Assembly: GCA_964200075.2 (NCBI GenBank)
Contig: CAXNAA020000516.1
Coordinates: 1-20,569, forward strand
DNA from: Sphacelaria rigidula
Lineage: Eukaryota > Phaeophyceae > Sphacelariales
Reading direction: 5' to 3'
DNA length: 20,569 bases
Below the pieces are notes generated by a model that saw nothing but the letters and a program-made list of their open reading frames with translations, made no database searches and was not told the origin of the DNA. The translations under genes and the position numbers were made by a program. Shown piece by piece: positions 9,787-18,268 of this stretch (position 1 is its first letter; each line of letters starts with the position of its first letter).

Positions 9787-10599
9787 ATAAAAAATCGTTG
9801 GACGGACGTGTCGTGTATGTATAGATATTTTGGACCCACAGAAATTTCACTGTTTTTTTTTTCCAAAGCGAGCGCTTCCACGTATCCCACTGCGCACCAG
9901 AGTCCAAGCCACGAGTGAAAGCGAGGTTCAAAGGGTTGCAGGCGGGGCATTGGGGCTGCGTTATATCGGATGATGACGTTTTCAGATCATCCGGCATTCA
10001 TTTCATCTTGAGGGTGAACATGACACTTTGGGGTCAACTGTAGTGGACTGGGTTACCGCGGCTTAGTATTCTTTCAAGTACACATAGGATACAGAGGGTT
10101 TAAGAAAGCTGCGCGGGTTGTGGTGTTTCGAGAGGATGGTTTGCAATGTTCGTGTGTTGCGGGGAAAAGTAAAACTCTCGCTCGGGTATTCTGCAATACA
10201 GCGGTGGGTTCGGCCTGTCGCCGAATCGGGCTCCATCATGTGTCGCGTGGTACAAATAACCCGAGCCGAACTCGCCATCGGGGCAACAGAGCAGCAAACA
10301 GTATTCAATTCATGTGTATTCTATCTCTTGAAAACGGTACGCAAGATATGTCTTGCCTATTAACCTATGAAACAGGACATGTGCAGGCTGGAGTCGGCAC
10401 GTTCCTAGTGTCCTGTGGGGGAAGCTACCACAACCAGGGTGGGGTAACCCTGTACCATCTTAACAAATCAGACTTCAATTCTACCATATCATCCGGGGCA
10501 GTGCTTAGCGAGGTGTCCGTGTTTTGCGCATTGCCAACAGGCTATCAGCGGGCAGTGAACATATGAATGGTTGGCGGGTTGACCCGCGTCCGTGCATTT
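9787..10599. other. Stretch between gag-like and RT remnants; no clear gene
   Basis: A minus-strand frame at 9997-9644 contains CPACN and a WDTWKRSLWKKK stretch. It could be leftover gag or pol leader sequence in another phase, but I cannot show it. A plus-strand frame of 148 codons (10120-10566) has no recognisable domain and is antisense to the presumed element. By position this stretch would be the gag-pol linker of the DIRS-like element. Confidence 0.45.
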
Positions 10600-11253
10600 T
10601 TAGTATTGGGGTGGTGCTCCTGAGCCCCGGCCACTGCCTCTCCCGGGACCCCCTCGGCCTCCTCCTCTACCGCCGACCCGAGTATTTCGTTGTCGCCTCC
10701 CTCCCCGCCTCCCCGCCGCGTAAGGTTCACTGGGGCTGTAGTGGTTGGCGGCGCCAGAAAATGGCGCCTGCTGGTAGGGCAGGCGTGGATGAATGGGGGG
10801 CGGCTGTACATGGTAAAGTGAGGGTTATTGGGTCGGCGGGCTTAGCAGAGCCCTCGACCCCCCGCCCGCACGAATGTCTGGGCACCAACCCGGGGCGGTC
10901 TCCAGGGCATTGTGCTTGCCGCTCATGGACGTCGCGATCTCCTTGATCTCTGCCCGGAGGGCCTTCCTCGCGGCCGGCGAGCGCCGGGAGGAGGTGGCAC
11001 CAAACCGTTTGTTGAAGAGCAGGGCAGTTAACGCCGGCGAGCGACGCGCGAGACTGTCCTCAACATCGTTGCGGAGGTTCCTCACCCACTCCGTCTCGCG
11101 ACGGAGTGAGGGCTGCCCCTCGGCCAGCAGCTCCATCGCAGCTAGGTGGGCGAACATGGTGTCGAGTTGATCCGTGACTCGCGTGAGGGGCGTGAAGCGT
11201 GGATCTTCAAGAGGGTGAGCGTCCGCTGCTGCTTGGCTCATCTTCAGCTCAAA
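10600..11253 (-). pseudogene. Gag-like C-terminal part with RGG tail, one in-frame stop
   Basis: The frame can start at the ATG at 11241-11239 and runs 138 codons to a TAA at 10827-10825. It then continues in the same phase for about 74 codons to a TAA at 10602-10600. The first part is rich in charged residues and probably helical (LRNDVEDSLARRSPALTALL, KALRAEIKEIATSMSGKHNA). The part after the stop ends in a glycine-arginine tail (GGRGGGRGGPGRGSGRGSGA), a common nucleic-acid-binding feature of retroelement Gag proteins that lack zinc knuckles. That the tail is preserved in phase suggests the TAA is a recent lesion. It lies upstream of RT in the expected gag position. The protein may begin in the exon at 14305-13658 rather than at this ATG. 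A host RNA-binding gene is the alternative. Confidence 0.55.
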
Positions 11254-11599
11254 CTACAGTGTTGGGGATACAGCATGGGACGGGTCGGGCGAACGGGTCG
11301 TGCGGCTGTTGTTGTGCTGTCGGGCTCTCAGGCTGGATCGGTCTCGCTTTCACGTAGCAGATGTGATGGGCTGGTGTGCTCACAAACCGCGTGTACAAAT
11401 GCTGAGTACTGCGCAGGAGCTGTGTCACACAGACTTGGTATGAAGGGGCTGACTGGACGGGTACGAAACACGTCTGAGCGGGCGGTATGGATGTTATGGG
11501 ACCGTCAAGTATTGAGTCTGGGTTCAGCGTACTTCAGTTTCCAGGGTTTCTGGCATAACATAGGGCTCTGTGGTGCTGCGTGGGTAAAAGCGAGCGTGT

Positions 11600-12103
11600 G
11601 CTGTGCTTCGCGTCATTCCATGTGTACTGTTACGCTCCCACCTGTACAGTATGGGCGGCTAAGAACTGGGTTGGCGTGTGTTTGTGCCGGTCCCCGGTTG
11701 TACTCGACAGGCGGCTGAAAGCCAGGCGAGCTTGTGCAGTGCCGCGATTCGGTGGCACTGATACTGTGCTACGCTCCAAAGTGTACTGTATCGGCGGCGA
11801 AAGGACGAGCCGAGTGAGCGTGTACTATGTGGTAAGGACTGTACGGGCGTGTACGTCGCGTCATCCGCACGTATACTGTGCTAACGCCCCCACCTATGCT
11901 GTGTGGGCGTCGAACGACTGGGTGGACGTGTGCGTGTGCCGGTCCCACTCTGTACTCTACAGGCGGCTGAAAGCCATAAGGACTTGTGCGGTGCCGCATC
12001 TCGTCGGCGCTTGTACTGTGCTGCGCTTCCCAGGGTACTGTACCAGCGGCAAAGGGCCGAGGCGGATGGGTGTGGACTGTGCTAGAAATACTGTACGGGC
12101 GAC
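11600..12103 (+). repeat. Diverged ~250-bp tandem repeat, two copies
   Basis: Copy 1 is about 11600-11851 and copy 2 about 11852-12103. Anchors recur at nearly constant spacing: GCGTCAT at 11610 and 11858, AGGCGGCTGAAAGCCA at 11709 and 11961, and ACTGTACGGGCG near 11839 and 12090. Both copies are full of TGTACTGT/TACTGTAC words also seen in the 190-bp repeat downstream, so the two arrays may share an origin. Long open frames across it on both strands come from the repeated sequence lacking stops and are not genes. Confidence 0.75.
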
Positions 12104-12110
12104 GGGGTCG

Positions 12111-12541
12111 GGTAGGTATGAACTGTGCAGCATCCGAATCGATACTGTACTGGCCCGAATCTGTACTGGATGGGCGACGACAAACTGGACGTGTACGGAG
12201 CCTCCCGAGCCTGCCGTGTACTCGTAATGGTGTACTCATCTGTGCTATCTGGGCTGCGCGTGTACGGTGCTATGTGTACTGTACAGTCCATAAGGAGTCG
12301 GGCGGGCGTGAACTGTGTTTCACCGGAAGCGATACTGTACTGGCCCGAATCTGTACTGGGTGGGCGACGGCAAACTGGACGTGTACGGAGCCTCCCGAGC
12401 CTGCGGTGTACTCGTAATGGTGTACTCATCTGTGCTATCTGGGCTGCGCGTGTACGGTGCTATGTGTACTGTACAGTCCACAAGGGGTCGGGCGGGCGTG
12501 AACTGTGTTTCATCGGAAGCGATACTGTACTGGCCTAAATC
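12111..12541 (+). repeat. 190-bp tandem repeat, two full copies and a partial third
   Basis: Units lie at 12111-12300, 12301-12490 and 12491 to about 12541. The anchor GATACTGTACTGGCC recurs at 12141, 12331 and 12521, exactly 190 bases apart. Units 1 and 2 are near-identical, so the duplication is recent. The repeat carries the palindromic words TACTGTAC and GTACGGTGC. The third copy breaks off near 12541 into unrelated sequence. Confidence 0.9.
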
Positions 12542-13600
12542 GAGATTAGATGGGTGGCAGCAAGTCGAGTGGGCGTGTACGGTGCACCCCTCTGTGCATT
12601 TGTTTTGTTTGTTTGTTTGATTTGTTTTTTTTCTCTCTCGGGGCCGGGGGGGGGAAAGAGAACGAACCAACAGCGATGTTGTCGCCAGCCGCGTTTTCAA
12701 GGCCGGCGCCTAAGTGCTGCGGTGTAGGCATCTGTACTGATAAGAGACACGGCGTGTGCTGACCGTAGCGCTCGTGCGCTGTGAAGGTCGCCGGTGGGGC
12801 TATTAGACATGTGGCGACGGACCGGGATCAATTACCGGGGAAGTACTGAGGTTAAGTACATGCTAATCAGCAATGTGAACGCCTCCCAGCGTATTACTAA
12901 GTGAGGTATGTCCAGGCAAAGAATATCGTGATCCGAAGGGGTTTCTCCGTGCGAGGGTCATGGAGAGCACGGGAGCTCCTGGGGCGGTATCGTGAGGAAG
13001 GAACGGTGCGTGCTCCGTCAATAGCTACTGGCTGGCAGTACAACCAAGGGGATGTATGAAACGGGTTACGGGTTGGTGGGTCTGTACGTGCGTGCGGAAA
13101 GAAAGGAGAGACCCGCTGTTGTAGGAACTGCGATCTGGCAACATGCGTGTGGGTGGTGAGTGTGCTGAGTACACGACGTCGCGAGTGGAAGTGGGACGAG
13201 CACCCTGTAATATAGACGTGCTGGTGTGTTATCTCAGAGTTCCCATGTTTCCGTACAAAGTTTGGGCACCATGCTGCCTTGGGCTATCGGCTTGCGGTGT
13301 AGTTGTGCTGTGCGTACCACCTGTGCGGGTTTGCGGGAAGATATATGTGCGGCTACATAGATATCACAGTATCATAGTGTACATACTGTAATTTGGTGTG
13401 AAGTGTGCGGAGAAGTAGAGCTGCCCAAGTTTTCCAGTACAACTGTGTACTTCCTGACTGTAGTTTTGTGTGAGCTAGGCAGGGCAAATAGCTGCACCTA
13501 TATTACAGTATAATAGTGTACTGACTCGAATTTGACGGGGCTGCTGTAGCTTATGAGTGTGGTTGGTTGCTGGACAGTGGGGCGCTATCCTACGGCTGGG
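12542..13600. other. Non-coding stretch rich in GT and TACTGT words
   Basis: No recognisable gene was found. Visible structure includes a T/G-rich tract followed by a run of G at about 12600-12656. A loosely repeated block with ACAGTATAATAGTGTAC (near 13506) is matched by a similar CACAGTATCATAGTGTAC near 13365, about 140 bases apart. These look like older, more eroded relatives of the arrays upstream. Confidence 0.5.
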
Positions 13601-13657
13601 AGGCCTCGAATGTACTGTACTGAGCGTGCGTGCCGGGAAGCAAATGGAGAATCTCAC

Positions 13658-14305
13658 CTGACGGCGGGGGTGAATCCGCGTAAGCAATCGCTCCTCGTCG
13701 CTGTCCTCCTCCTCCCCTGCCGAAGCGGCTCCGGCTGCACTCATGTCCGCCCTACCGTGTGTATTTTCTCCCGCGTCGGAGAGCTCCGGTCCAGCGAACT
13801 TTTGGCGCTTGGGTTGGGGGTCCGTCAGATCCACCGGGACATGGGAGGAGGAAGGTGGTCGAGGTGGCAGTGGAGGAGGGTTTTTTTGGGTTGCTGTGGT
13901 AGCGGTGCCGGAGATGGGGGGGAACGCGCCTGGGAAGACGAGGAAATCGCCCACTCTTTTCAACCCGCCGTGGGTAGTGCCATCGGCTGCCCACAAGTGG
14001 TCGACTGCTGCTTTGAGCAAGGCTCGGGGCTGGAGGTCCCCCCGATCGTCGGGGGGAACGCTGACTGCCATGGAGGGTTGTAAGATGGCTGCGATGTTGA
14101 TTGACGTGCTTGTCGCGAAAATTTCCGCGCAGACGCACATGAGCTGGTTCATCGGGATCTCGTCCGCGGTGAGACCCATCACCGCAATCACCCTCTTTGG
14201 GTTTATGGTGAAGACGGGCCCCTGCGTCTCGTAGACTAGCTCGTGCAGAGCGTCTACGGAGAGTATCGCCTCCGGGGTGGACATGTCCAGCGTGTCGGGG
14301 ACCAT
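13658..14305 (-). CDS. Gag-like N-terminal exon, unrecognised protein
   Basis: The frame is open from about 14413. The first ATG is at 14305-14303, with a second at 14284. From 14305 to the candidate splice site at 13658 it gives 216 codons. Residues 1-110 look folded (ALHELVYETQGPVFTINPKR, VIAVMGLTADEIPMNQLMCV). A proline-rich linker at about 143-151 (PPPLPPRPP), a basic nuclear-localisation-like PKRQK at 165-169 and an acidic run GEEEDSDEE at 197-205 follow. Beyond the splice site the frame stays open to about 13475 but turns low in protein character. I do not recognise the family. Its place between the left terminal repeat and RT suits a DIRS ORF1/Gag. A host gene captured or sitting beside the element is possible. 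Confidence 0.5.
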
Positions 14306-14679
14306 AGGTGGTACGTGATTGGACTGTTGTAGGAGTTTGTAGGTATAGTGTGCGAGAGGAGGGGCCGAGCCCACGTGCAGCGGGGCGAGCCTTCGTCGTC
14401 GGAGCTGTCTCAAATCGGTTCCTGCTTCCCGTGCTGTTTCTCGGTGATCAGGGATCGACGATCAATAAGTAACTGGTTACGTGTGGTGCTCATATATCAC
14501 TCTTACTTGGCAGTCCCGTGTCATAACGCCTGCGGCTATATGTAGAACTTCCTGTCAAATGATCCTGTATGTATGCGCGCCGCAAGGCTAATACCCTTGG
14601 AAGAGAATTTGCCGCATGCAACAAAGAGGAAAATGGCGACCCACCCTGACCACATAGGACTGTGTGGTAAGGTGATGGG

Positions 14680-14892
14680 TGTGATGCGTGAGAGGACCGC
14701 GTGCTTAGAGGACCGCGTCGGGAGTTGAACATCCCTTTGATTGGGGTTCGGATTAGGGTTAGTGTTGGGGTTGGGGTCAGGGATGTGGTCCTCGCAGGGG
14801 CTGGCCCGTTGGGTTTGGAAAACTTCGATCCTGAGGTGTTTGGAGCTACGGTGCGGTCGCCCTCTAAGCACTCGGTCCTCTCACGCATGACA
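14680..14892. mobile_element. MITE-like inverted-repeat element, family 1, copy B (213 bp)
   Basis: The tips are TGTGATGCGTGAGAGGACCG on the left and the complement on the right, with a third-position difference in the TGTNATGCG consensus. Pairing continues through CGTGCTTAGAGG. The interior has a telomere-like tract (TTAGGGTTAG, TTGGGGTTGGGG) and the block CTTCGATCCTGAGGTGTTT, aligning end to end with the copy at 2014-2228. It lies only 21 bases inside the left terminal repeat of the DIRS-like element, so it probably jumped into that element. No target-site duplication is clear. Confidence 0.82.
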
Positions 14893-14913
14893 ATCGGGAC
14901 AATAATATCATCC

Positions 14914-15223
14914 AAAGCCACAAGCGCCGGGCGGCCCGCCGGTCGCCGCATCCTGTTGAAAGCTCCCTACCGCGACCCATACTGGTTGCAACATCAGATG
15001 TACATTGCCAAATGCGCACCCTGCACCTCAAAATAGGTTGGATAAAACTTTCGATCTTCCTCATAACCCTGCGGTTACATACGCGGGTATAGTACAGTAC
15101 AATCGAGTACGCTTTGTCGCCAAATGACACCAAGCCATAGGTTTCAGTATAATCGCATGCATGATTGGAGCAGTGGCAGGGGACAGGAAATCCTGGATTG
15201 ATTGCCCTTATCCGTGTGCCCCC
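14914..15223 (+). repeat. Left terminal repeat of the DIRS-like element (permuted)
   Basis: On the plus strand this reads block X (14914-15087) then block Y (15088-15223). It is the inverted and circularly permuted counterpart of 5301-5630: same two blocks, opposite orientation, swapped order. The X-Y join here lies at ACGCGGG|TATAGTACAGTAC. The join in the other copy lies between the CCCTTATCTGTG end of Y and the AAGCCACAA start of X. Both copies are similar enough to align by eye over almost their full length. Confidence 0.65.
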
Positions 15224-15579
15224 TTGCTATCTGGCGCGTGATGTGATCTGTTGAGGATCACTCCGTGATAATAACAAGTGGGAAGAAAGGACTTGTCGAG
15301 CACGAGGCCAGTGCTACTGGGGGAGTCTCTCGTTGATAGCCCTCTTGTCCAGATCGTCTGGCAGAGGCTACAATATCTAGATATTATTATTTGCGGCACG
15401 GTGTTGGAGGAGCTTGGCTAGGGAGAGGGGCCGTAGCTGGAAGCAAGCGTGGCCTGCAGTCGGGGAGACCAACTTGAAGCCAACTTGAGGCGCACAGCAT
15501 GCAGTGGAGGGCGCTCCGTGGGCTGGAGGACGCAAAGTAAGGCAAGAGTCTCTCCGTGAAGTGGTAAATCCTAGACGAC
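15224..15579. other. Leader region before the gypsy-like remnant
   Basis: No gene was found. The stretch could contain the end of a long terminal repeat and leader of the Ty3/gypsy-like element. I see no second copy of it downstream in the window and no clear primer-binding site, so no LTR can be drawn. Confidence 0.4.
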
Positions 15580-17040
15580 ATGGCTCAAGAGGCGGCAGTA
15601 CTGCTGGTGTTGGGTGAGCCACTAGAACCGCCAAAGTATGGCGAAGTCTGGACTGAAGAAGCGTCAAAAGTTTCTTTGCCAAATATTTCGATTATTTAGA
15701 GAGGTTTCATTTGGCCAATGCAACAGGAGTCATAAGGCATGCCAGGGTGAGCATCGGACAACCTCTTCCAACATATACTCACAGGAGCTTTGAAGGCAAG
15801 AACAAGGACCGTCAGACTATGACCCCCGACGAGTTGGTAGATGCTGTGAAGCAGCATGCCGGGTACACCACAGCCGGCGGCAAGTATGACACTGCGCGGG
15901 CTGCAGCAGACGTACGTAGAGTTCTTACTATACCACAAAGCGGTGGAACATCCGTGAAGGATCGTGCGATGATGGTCAATTCATCGATGGAAACGTTTTT
16001 AGCAGAAACCCTCACGGTGCAAGCCATGTACGTGCGGAGGACAGGAGCTGGTTGCCAGGCCCGACTGAGTCGGTTTCCACAGCTGTTGTAGACGAGATTT
16101 CGCCTCCGGAATTCAAGAGCAATGCTACGGTAGGGGTGCACTTTTTTCGCGAAGTTATGTCTAGTTCAGGGGCTCCTAACGATTCAAGATGCACAAGAAT
16201 ATGGATCAGGACATCCCCGTTTGCAATTTCATTCGGGAGATCCCCAACACACATCGGAGTAGTAATCATCCTGGCGTACTTCCACATATTTTCATACGTC
16301 GCGTCTTGGATGAGGTAAAGGGGGCTCCTAACAATTCTAACCTCAGAAAATATTTGTGCACCCCTACCGTAGCATCACTCTCAAGGCGTATGTTAGAAGT
16401 GTACTAACGTATGTTAATGGCTGGAAAAAGAACCCGACGATGGTGTTCAACAAAATATTTGATGCCGCCGTTCAGTGGAAGTTTATTGAGGCACATGGCC
16501 GGCGCGATTCTGCGGCAAGTTCAGGTAGTGCGTGCCGCAAACAGCAACAGCAACAGAAACAGCAGTCGTTTTCGCGAGCGTCGTCCATTCGCGCGGGTTA
16601 CAACTGCAGCGACACCGGATAGCGATTTAAGGATTGCCCCAAGCCTCGCGCTCAAGGCGCTGCTCAAGGAAATGCGCGAGATTCATCAGGATCTCGATGC
16701 GGTCGTCACGGTGGACGGGGCCATGCCAACCAGGGACTCGGGCGCAGCGGCCGCGGTAGCAACCAATCGACGGCGGATTGTGGTTCCTTCGCTGCTGTTG
16801 CTTCCACTAAGTCATCAGGTGGTGACTCTGGATCTTATGGCTCGTCCGTGTCGGGGCGAACAGTGCACGTAGAAATGCAAATACTTCTGCGGGGAGTGCT
16901 GGAGCGAATAGTTCGCAACCTCTCGGCCAGGCAAGATCCGTGTCTGGTGCATCTCCTACTGCTGCGACTGCTGTAACAGCGCCGTCTGCGTATTCGTCGA
17001 TTGGTCTGGTTGGACCGACGATCCTCAGTTTCGACGTCAA
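15580..17040 (+). pseudogene. Ty3/gypsy-like gag remnant, interrupted by an insertion
   Basis: Gag forms the particle that packages element RNA. The frame starts at ATG 15580 (MAQEAAVLLVLGEP), shifts phase near 15670, and continues with the capsid-like stretch FAKYFDYLERF then DELVDAVKQHAG to about 16110. A 264-bp element (16117-16380) sits in it. Beyond that, VRSVLTYVNGW, NKIFDAAVQWKF and a glutamine run (QQQQQKQQ) resume in another phase. YNCSDTG, a TAG at 16620-16622, and RFKDCPKP then look like a damaged CCHC zinc knuckle. A Gly/Arg/Ser-rich tail and a further frameshift lead towards the protease. With at least two frameshifts, one stop and one insertion, it cannot make a full Gag. Confidence 0.7.
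16117..16380. mobile_element. MITE-like element inserted in gypsy gag (264 bp, TCAA duplication)
   Basis: The terminal inverted repeats are GAGCAATGCTACGGTAGGGG at the left and the complement of GAGTGATGCTACGGTAGGGG at the right, about 25 bases with two or three mismatches. It is flanked by direct TCAA at 16113-16116 and 16381-16384, a fitting 4-bp target-site duplication. Removing it would put the two gag pieces next to each other in agreement with the family's layout. A short direct repeat, GGGGCTCCTAAC, occurs inside at about 16169 and 16321. It codes for nothing. Confidence 0.8.
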
Positions 17041-17066
17041 GTGCTGGAGGGCAGCCCTGGCGCTAG

Positions 17067-17744
17067 ATGACTCTTGGTACCGATCAGGGTTCTTCGGCAG
17101 GCGTGGTACCTATCGATCGCAAGGCTGAATTCTTACGCGCAGATCTCTCCTTGCCTGGTTCCGTAGGTTCGTTCATGGCCCGCGTTATTCTGGATTCTGG
17201 GTCCGCGCTCACGTCGATCGGTGTGGGGTTGCCAGAACGAATTTCTTCGCAGTTCGGCGGTGCTCAGCTTCAGATTCCGTTTAAAAACGGACCGCAAACG
17301 GTGAAGACCGCCATGGGTGCTCCCGTGACGGCTACACATAAAACGATGTCGATTACTGTTAGCGTGCGTACGCCGTGGGGGGCTGTGGAGTTGCGGTCCA
17401 ACACTTTCGCTGTCATGCCAGGTAGGGACAACGTGGTTCTATTCGGGATGGCGACAATGAAGGAGCTCGGGATTGATTTGTACCCGCTGGTGTTGGATAC
17501 GTCACGCCCGCGTGCTGTGCCGGTGCAAACCGGCGTGGAAAATCCCAGCCATCTTGCTGCAAGGCGTGTGACCGTATCCGTACGGTCATTTCAGAGCGCC
17601 AATGAGGAGGAGGCTCTTGCGGATAAAGCGGTGGAGCGCTTGGTCGATCGGGGTCCGACATGTTCATGGACTCTGCGAAGGAGAGAGGTGCAAGAGAGCG
17701 TGCACTTGAGGATAGCGTGCAGTAGGCCGAGCAGAAGGGCCTGA
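17067..17744 (+). pseudogene. Retropepsin-like aspartic protease of the gypsy-like element
   Basis: This protease cuts the Gag-Pol precursor. From the ATG at 17067, residues 39-51 read ARVILDSGSALTS, with the catalytic DSG at 43-45 after hydrophobic residues, as in retropepsins. The C-terminal partner motif appears as VVLFGMATMKELGID at about 123-137, matching the hydrophobic-Leu-Gly-x-x-x-Leu layout. The region is uninterrupted by stops and well conserved. The upstream frame (Gag tail) and the downstream RT are in other phases, so a frameshift lies on each side. The last 30 or so residues (from about 17640) have left the pol frame and read as noise. Confidence 0.82.
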
Positions 17745-18268
17745 GCGCCGATCGCGCCTATCGTCTACGTGATATTTTGGCTCGTCGCATGGATACATTT
17801 TGTCGTGCACTGCGTGGTGATCCGCCAGCGCGCGTAGAGCCCATGAGGGTGCACCTTAAGCCACAGGCAAGGGCGATGAAGGCCAAGCCCAGACGTTACG
17901 ATCCGGTGAAGATCGGGTGGCTTGCCTCATACATCGCAGCTTTGATGGCGTTTGGTTTAGTGGTGAGGAACATCCAGGCTGTGTGGACGAGTTAGGCGAT
18001 GGCGGTGCCGAAGAGGGACACATTCCGTCTGGTCAGCGACTATCAGGCGGTGAACGCGCAAGTGTAACAGTCTCCGGAGGTGATGCAAAGCCAAGAAGAC
18101 ATGCGGGAGTTGCTGGGAGCCCAACGCTTCGGCAAGTTGGAAAGGCCCAATTGCTTGCTCGGCCTAAGGGCCAATAGTTTAAAAAGGGTCCTGAAACCGA
18201 GAGCACTCCGTTGTTGTCTCATTTCCCCAGTACAAAAATGTATATTATACTCTCCACATAAAATGTAA
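17726..18268 (+). pseudogene. Reverse transcriptase N-terminal fragment, Ty3/gypsy-like (truncated)
   Basis: In the frame through 17777 the sequence reads LRDILARRMDTFCRALRGDP, PPARVEPMRVHLKP, KPRRYDPVKIGWLASYI and FGLVVRNIQAVWTS. This is the conserved linker and fingers region of Ty3/gypsy RTs. TAG at 17993-17995 interrupts it. It goes on with MAVPKRDTFRLVSDYQAVNA, then TAA at 18065-18067, then MRELLGAQRFGKLE. After about 18150 the match fails: the palm with its YxDD box, RNase H and integrase are absent. A TAG at 17723-17725 precedes the fragment. It is therefore a dead, 3'-truncated copy. Confidence 0.85.

Larger units (their letters stand above)
11254..13657 (-). other. Candidate 2.4-kb intron containing tandem repeats
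   Basis: Read on the minus strand, the upstream frame ends in CAG|GTGAGA (exon end 13658), a strong eukaryotic 5' splice site. The downstream frame begins after CACTGTAG (AG at 11255-11254). Both junctions fall between codons, so splicing would keep the frame. The polypyrimidine tract before the 3' site is poor and no branch point is obvious. The segment itself has no convincing coding frame and holds the tandem repeats at 11600-12103 and 12111-12541. The alternative is that it is an unrelated insertion or satellite patch between two separate genes. Confidence 0.35.

Noticed and set aside
10120-10566. Plus-strand 148-codon open frame as a gene
   Set aside because: No recognisable motif or codon pattern, and it is antisense to the presumed element.
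11146-12620. Long plus- and minus-strand open frames of 115-215 codons
   Set aside because: They run across the tandem repeats, overlap in several phases and have no domain; the repeats simply lack stops.
6374-18067. Alternative genetic code or stop-codon recoding to explain the many in-frame stops
   Set aside because: TAA, TAG and TGA all interrupt conserved frames, and frameshifts and insertions occur as well, which fits decay rather than a reassigned codon.
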